Origin: Microcaldota archaeon
GTDB taxonomy: Archaea; Micrarchaeota; Micrarchaeia; Norongarragalinales; UBA10210
Direction of reading: 5' to 3'
Assembly: GCA_013331595.1 (NCBI GenBank)
Contig: DUGE01000021.1
Span: 1 to 23,289 of the forward strand
Length of the DNA: 23,289 nt
The notes below the pieces were generated by a model. That model was not told the DNA's origin. It did not search any database and saw only the letters and a list, made by a program, of their open reading frames with translations. Within the stretch, counting starts at the first letter, position 1; the number at the start of each line of letters is the position of its first letter. Below, in pieces: positions 20,276 through 23,289 of this stretch. A program made the position numbers and the translations under genes.

Positions 20276-20971
20276 TCAGCTGTTTTCCTCAAGCAAACCG
20301 TCTTTTATCCTCACGATTCTCTTTGCCTTTTGGGCCAGGTTCAAATCATGGGTGACTATTATTACCGTCTTGCCCTCCAAATTCAACTCCTTGAACAGGC
20401 TGATAATGTCCATGCCAGTTTTTGAATCAAGGTTCCCCGTGGGTTCGTCGGCAAGAATGACTTCCGGCTCTATCACCAAAGCACGGGCTATGGCAATCCT
20501 CTGCTGCTGGCCCCCCGAAAGCTCGGCCGGCTTGTGGAAAAGCCTGTCGCCCAGGCCAACTGTCTCCAAAATTTTCTTTGCCCTGCGGGTTCTCTCACCG
20601 TGCGAAACTGCTTGAAAGACAAGCGGAAGCTCCACGTTCTCCAACGCCGTGAGCGAAGGGAGGAGATTGAATTGCTGGAAAACAAAGCCTATTTTCCTTC
20701 CGCGCAATTGCGCAAGCTCGCTCTCGCCCAAAAGCGTTATGTCGTTTCCGTCCAAAAAAATCTTTCCGGAAGTCGGCAAATCCAAGCTGCCCACCATGTT
20801 CATCAGCGTGCTCTTTCCGCTGCCGCTCGGCCCGGTGATCGCCAGAAACTCGCCCCGCATTATGTTTAGGGTTATGCCGTTCAAGGCAGGGACTTCAACA
20901 CTGCCAAGGCGGTAAATCTTTTTAACACCCTGCAGTTCAATTATGTTTCCCGCAACAGTTCGGCCCTTCAA
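20276..20971 (-). CDS. ABC transporter ATP-binding protein (MacB/LolD family)
   Basis: The ATPase that powers the permease at 17748. All nucleotide-binding motifs are present: Walker A GPSGSGKST, Q-loop FVFQQFNLLPSLTALENVEL, signature ELSGGQQQRIAIARAL, Walker B VILADEPTGNLD and switch VTHD. FNLLPSLTALENVELPL and LDSKTG are typical of the MacB/LolD branch. The frame is open to a TTG at 21004 that overlaps the PadR stop. I prefer the TTG at 20971 because GGGTG lies six bases ahead and family members begin shortly before NIIELQGVKKIYRLG; a GTG at 20980 is the other option. It is second in the four-gene operon. Confidence 0.93.
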   Translation of the reverse strand: MKGRTVAGNIIELQGVKKIYRLGSVEVPALNGITLNIMRGEFLAITGPSGSGKSTLMNMVGSLDLPTSGKIFLDGNDITLLGESELAQLRGRKIGFVFQQFNLLPSLTALENVELPLVFQAVSHGERTRRAKKILETVGLGDRLFHKPAELSGGQQQRIAIARALVIEPEVILADEPTGNLDSKTGMDIISLFKELNLEGKTVIIVTHDLNLAQKAKRIVRIKDGLLEENS

Positions 20972-20997
20972 CAAAAACACCCAATTACAAAAACAAC

Positions 20998-21468
20998 TCA
21001 ACAATCACAAAGCGCTAGCATTTTCTCCATTATTGCCTTCCTCTTTTCAAAAGGAAGCTGCAGGATTTTTTTCCTTACACCCCTGATTTTCGAAAACAAC
21101 TCCCTGGACTGTTGGGCCTGAATCTCCGTATAGTCATGAACGACATAAAGGACCATGGGGCCGATCAAGTCAAAAAGGCTGTCGAACTCTCCCAGCAAAA
21201 ACCGCTTGCCGTTAAGCAAAGCCTTTGCGCCCGAAGGCGTGATAAAATACCGGATTTCCCTGCGCCCCTTGGCTCTTGAAAGTTTTTCCTTAACCCAGCC
21301 TTTCGACTGGAAATCCCTCAGCAATGGATAAACGCTGCCCGGGCTAGGGCACCAATGGCCGTCCGTAAGCAGCAGCGCCTTTTTGGATATGCTTTTTCCC
21401 GATGCCCCGCTGCGCGCCTCGGACAACGCAAGCAAGGGCAACATTCCCTTTACGGATATTTTTTCCAT
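20998..21468 (-). CDS. PadR-family transcriptional regulator
   Basis: A 156-residue regulator, first gene of the ABC operon. The winged helix is visible: KGMLPLLALSEARSGASGKS (helix 1), ALLLTDGHWCPSPGSVYPLL (turn and recognition helix, with the diagnostic PSPGSVYPLL of PadR), RDFQSKGWVKEKLSRAKGRR and IRYFITPSGAKALL as the wing. A helical C-terminal dimerisation domain follows. ATG 21468 (MEKISVKG) is preferred to the TTG two codons earlier. The promoter TATA (CTTATATATC, 21499-21508) lies about 31 bp upstream and overlaps a small inverted repeat, so autorepression of the operon in response to a membrane-active compound is a reasonable inference. Confidence 0.9.
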   Translation of the reverse strand: MEKISVKGMLPLLALSEARSGASGKSISKKALLLTDGHWCPSPGSVYPLLRDFQSKGWVKEKLSRAKGRREIRYFITPSGAKALLNGKRFLLGEFDSLFDLIGPMVLYVVHDYTEIQAQQSRELFSKIRGVRKKILQLPFEKRKAIMEKMLALCDC

Positions 21469-21488
21469 TAGCAACCAGAAAGAACTGA

Positions 21489-21508
21489 ATCGGTTCCGAT
21501 ATATAAGG
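21489..21508 (-). promoter_or_regulatory. TATA box with overlapping inverted repeat, candidate PadR operator
   Basis: The arms ATCGG and CCGAT are separated by two bases (21489-21500) and overlap the end of the TATA-like CTTATATATC (21499-21508) on the minus strand. Binding here would block TBP/TFB or the start site. Confidence 0.5.
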
Positions 21509-21560
21509 CTAGCGATTCATTCAGCAATGATGATTAACAGCATTAAACAAAAACCATAGG

Positions 21561-22637
21561 ATGCAAATGCAGCAATTGGCAAACCTCGACTGTTTTTATC
21601 TTGCGCAGGAAATGCACGCACGGTTAGCCGGAAGCTTTCTTGAAAACGTTTACGATTATGGTGAGGAACGGGGCGTTTTCCGCCTGCGCTTTTCCAAGGA
21701 AAGCGTACTCATCGACCTTAAGGGCTTTGCTTTCATTGCTGAGAAATTTCCAGAAGCGCCCAAACGACCATCTTCATTCGCCATGCTATTGCGCAAGCAC
21801 CTTAGCTCGGCAAAGCTTGCAACCGTAAAACAGGCTGGTTTCGACAGGATAATTGAATTCACATTCTCCACCAAAAATGGATCAAAAACATTAATTGTGG
21901 AATTGTTTGGAAAGCAGGGCAACCTCCTGTTCCTAGATGAAAACCGCAAGATAATAATGCCGTTCAAGCGCGAGGAGTACGCCGCAAGAAAACTTGCTCG
22001 GGCCGAAACGTACTCGCTCCCGCCTTCCGAGAAAAAACACCCGCTCGAACTCGTGGAAAGCGATTTTGATGGCGGCAAGGGAAAAATCGTTTCTTTCCTC
22101 TCAAATCAAACAAGCCTTGCACCATTCTATTTGGAGGAAGCCTGCATGCGGGCAAGCATAGGCCTTGAAGAGAAGATAGAAAACCTAAGCCCGAAGCAAA
22201 AGGAGGCTTTGATTGGCTCTTTGAAAACGCTTTTCGAAAACCCATCGCCTACAGCGTACATGAAGGATGGGAAGCCCATCGCATTTTCAAGCGTTGAAAT
22301 GGACAAGCTCGACAAAACGGAAGCAAAACGATTCCAAACCCATTCCGAAGCGTTTGCCGAATACTACGAAAACGCCGAGGAAAAAGCGCCTGCCGGAAGG
22401 GAAGGCAAGGTGGAATTCCAGCTGAAAAGCCAGGAGCAGGCACTAGCCCAATTCGACGCAAAGGAGGCCGAAGCGCAGGCGGCCGGAAAATGGGTTTTCG
22501 AAAATACGGAATTGGTTGAGGAGCTGCTTGCGCTGGCAAAACAAAAAAACAGTGGGGCGCTTTCAAAACTAGCTGGAAAGCATGGGCTTAATGCTAGGAT
22601 AGAAAAACAAGTTTTAGAAGTAGAAAAAGCATGCTAG
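21561..22637 (+). CDS. NFACT/Rqc2-like protein lacking the NFACT-R domain
   Basis: The N-terminal half of the Rqc2/FbpA/NFACT family, which binds peptidyl-tRNA on stalled 60S/50S subunits and adds C-terminal tails. The NFACT-N fold is recognisable: MQQLANLDCFYLAQEMHARL with GSFLENVYDYGEERGVFRLR, then SVLIDLKGFAFIAEKF, PSSFAMLLRKHLSSAKLATV, FDRIIEFTF and FGKQGNLLFLDENRKIIMPF; HhH-like segments (about 175-230) and part of a coiled coil (FQLKSQEQALAQFDAKEAEA) follow. The protein ends at 358 residues, whereas archaeal NFACTs are usually about 600-700, so the C-terminal NFACT-R (DUF814) domain is missing. No frame downstream supplies it. Confidence 0.85.
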   Translation: MQMQQLANLDCFYLAQEMHARLAGSFLENVYDYGEERGVFRLRFSKESVLIDLKGFAFIAEKFPEAPKRPSSFAMLLRKHLSSAKLATVKQAGFDRIIEFTFSTKNGSKTLIVELFGKQGNLLFLDENRKIIMPFKREEYAARKLARAETYSLPPSEKKHPLELVESDFDGGKGKIVSFLSNQTSLAPFYLEEACMRASIGLEEKIENLSPKQKEALIGSLKTLFENPSPTAYMKDGKPIAFSSVEMDKLDKTEAKRFQTHSEAFAEYYENAEEKAPAGREGKVEFQLKSQEQALAQFDAKEAEAQAAGKWVFENTELVEELLALAKQKNSGALSKLAGKHGLNARIEKQVLEVEKAC

Positions 22638-22677
22638 ATGCGCATAAGAAAACGCTTATGGTAAAAGAGGCGCGAAT

Positions 22678-23091
22678 ATGGCGAAAAAACAGGCGGCAAA
22701 AAAAGCGGCAGGAAAAACTCCCAAATATGCTGGATTCATCATCAGGGCAGCTGCAAACTTAGTTGACGGGATAGTCGTAATTCTTTTGGCATTAGGCCTG
22801 TTCCTAATCCCAATTATTGGTTCTGTTTTAGTGATCCTGATGATGCTCTTTTATGAAATATATTTCACCGGCAAAGACGGTGCCACTCCGGGCAAAAAAT
22901 TCATGAAACTCAAAGTTATCCGGAAGGATGGCGTCGTTCCTGTCGGGTATGATACGGCTGCAATAAGAGTTGTCGGTGAAATAATCTCAAACGTACTGTT
23001 GTATCTCGGCTATTTGCTTATTATTTTCGATGAGAGGAAGCAGGGCCTTCACGACAAGCTGGCCAACACGTACGTAGTATATTCCGAATAG
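22678..23091 (+). CDS. RDD-family membrane protein
   Basis: A 137-residue integral membrane protein with a Lys/Ala-rich cytoplasmic N-terminus (MAKKQAAKKAAGKTPKYAGF). RDD family marks: the Arg of FIIRAAANLVDGIVVI with its Asp in the first helix, two hydrophobic segments (about 30-62), the loop GATPGKKFMKLKVIRKDG, a third segment (ISNVLLYLGYLLIIF), and the C-terminal DERKQGLHDKLANTYVVYSE. RDD proteins are thought to be transporters or membrane-stress factors; the substrate is unknown. It follows the NFACT gene by 40 bp, with GAGGCGCG just before the ATG. Confidence 0.88.
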   Translation: MAKKQAAKKAAGKTPKYAGFIIRAAANLVDGIVVILLALGLFLIPIIGSVLVILMMLFYEIYFTGKDGATPGKKFMKLKVIRKDGVVPVGYDTAAIRVVGEIISNVLLYLGYLLIIFDERKQGLHDKLANTYVVYSE

Positions 23092-23151
23092 GACCGGATG
23101 AAAAAAAAGAACAACGAATTGTTGTGGAAAAGCGTAGAAAAAAGAAAGAAA

Positions 23152-23289
23152 TCAGAATTGGTCTGAAGCGCTGCCGGATTCCATGCCGAGGTTCCTGCGG
23201 TCTACGACCATGACGTCCTTCACGTCGAGAACTGCAGCATAGGGGATGGTTACAAGCCCGCCTCCTGCGCGAGCGCGGCCCGCGAGGCT
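23152..23289 (-). CDS. C-terminal fragment of a probable PRC-barrel protein
   Basis: The frame is open from the window edge to a TGA at 23152-23154, giving the last 45 residues. The segment GGLVTIPYAAVLDVKDVMVV resembles the last strands of a PRC-barrel domain (small beta-barrels used in archaea in RNA- or division-related proteins), followed by a disordered tail (NLGMESGSASDQF). The assignment is tentative because the N-terminus lies outside the window. It converges with the RDD gene. Confidence 0.55.
   Translation of the reverse strand, partial: SLAGRARAGGGLVTIPYAAVLDVKDVMVVDRRNLGMESGSASDQF

Noticed and set aside
1..23289. CRISPR array, rRNA gene or insertion sequence
   Set aside because: No regularly spaced direct repeats, no rRNA-like conserved blocks, and no transposase-like frame or terminal inverted repeats were seen.

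Overview
The window reads as archaeal chromosome. It encodes a histone, RNA polymerase subunit Rpo6/RpoK, a RecJ-like (GAN-type) DHH nuclease, an aCPSF2-like beta-CASP nuclease, an archaeal HMG-CoA synthase/thiolase/DUF35 operon, COG1361-type secreted proteins, TATA boxes 20-35 bp ahead of genes, and tRNA genes with bulge-helix-bulge introns and no encoded CCA. The small, tightly packed genes, many orphans, class II HMG-CoA reductase and non-canonical tRNA introns would fit a DPANN lineage (Diapherotrites or Micrarchaeota-like), but that placement is inference.

Layout. 1-1700: the 3' end of an unknown gene, then HMG-CoA reductase on the minus strand followed by an overlapping tiny membrane ORF. 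1700-3100: an orphan gene and a ribbon-helix-helix/RelE-type toxin-antitoxin pair whose toxin has an atypical C-terminus. 3300-6540: the upper mevalonate operon (HMG-CoA synthase, acetoacetyl-CoA thiolase, DUF35 bridging protein), then an EMAP/MetG-C-like tRNA-binding protein. With the reductase, this gives acetyl-CoA to mevalonate for archaeal lipids. 6540-10000: three minus-strand tRNA genes carrying six introns in total, Gly(GCC) with 1, Phe(GAA) with 3 and Val(UAC) with 2. A secreted transglutaminase-like protein, an orphan, and a LAGLIDADG endonuclease wedged between tRNA-Val and tRNA-Phe are interspersed.

10000-17700: information-processing genes (histone, GAN/RecJ, winged-helix protein, aCPSF2, HEAT-repeat protein, RpoK) mixed with orphans. 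Two loci look like single genes broken by one in-frame stop (TAA at 15114, TGA at 15945). 17700-21500: a minus-strand operon of PadR-type regulator, MacB/LolD-type ATPase, COG1361 secreted protein and MacB/FtsX-type permease, with a candidate operator at its promoter. 21560-23289: an NFACT/Rqc2 homologue lacking the C-terminal NFACT-R domain, an RDD membrane protein, and the 3' part of a probable PRC-barrel gene.

The most unusual content is the tRNA region: introns at several positions in neighbouring tRNAs, a homing endonuclease whose last 25 codons are antisense to tRNA-Val, and an intron built around two copies of a short perfect palindrome (CCTTTCTTTTT-type arms, 3-nt loop) that also recurs between genes.
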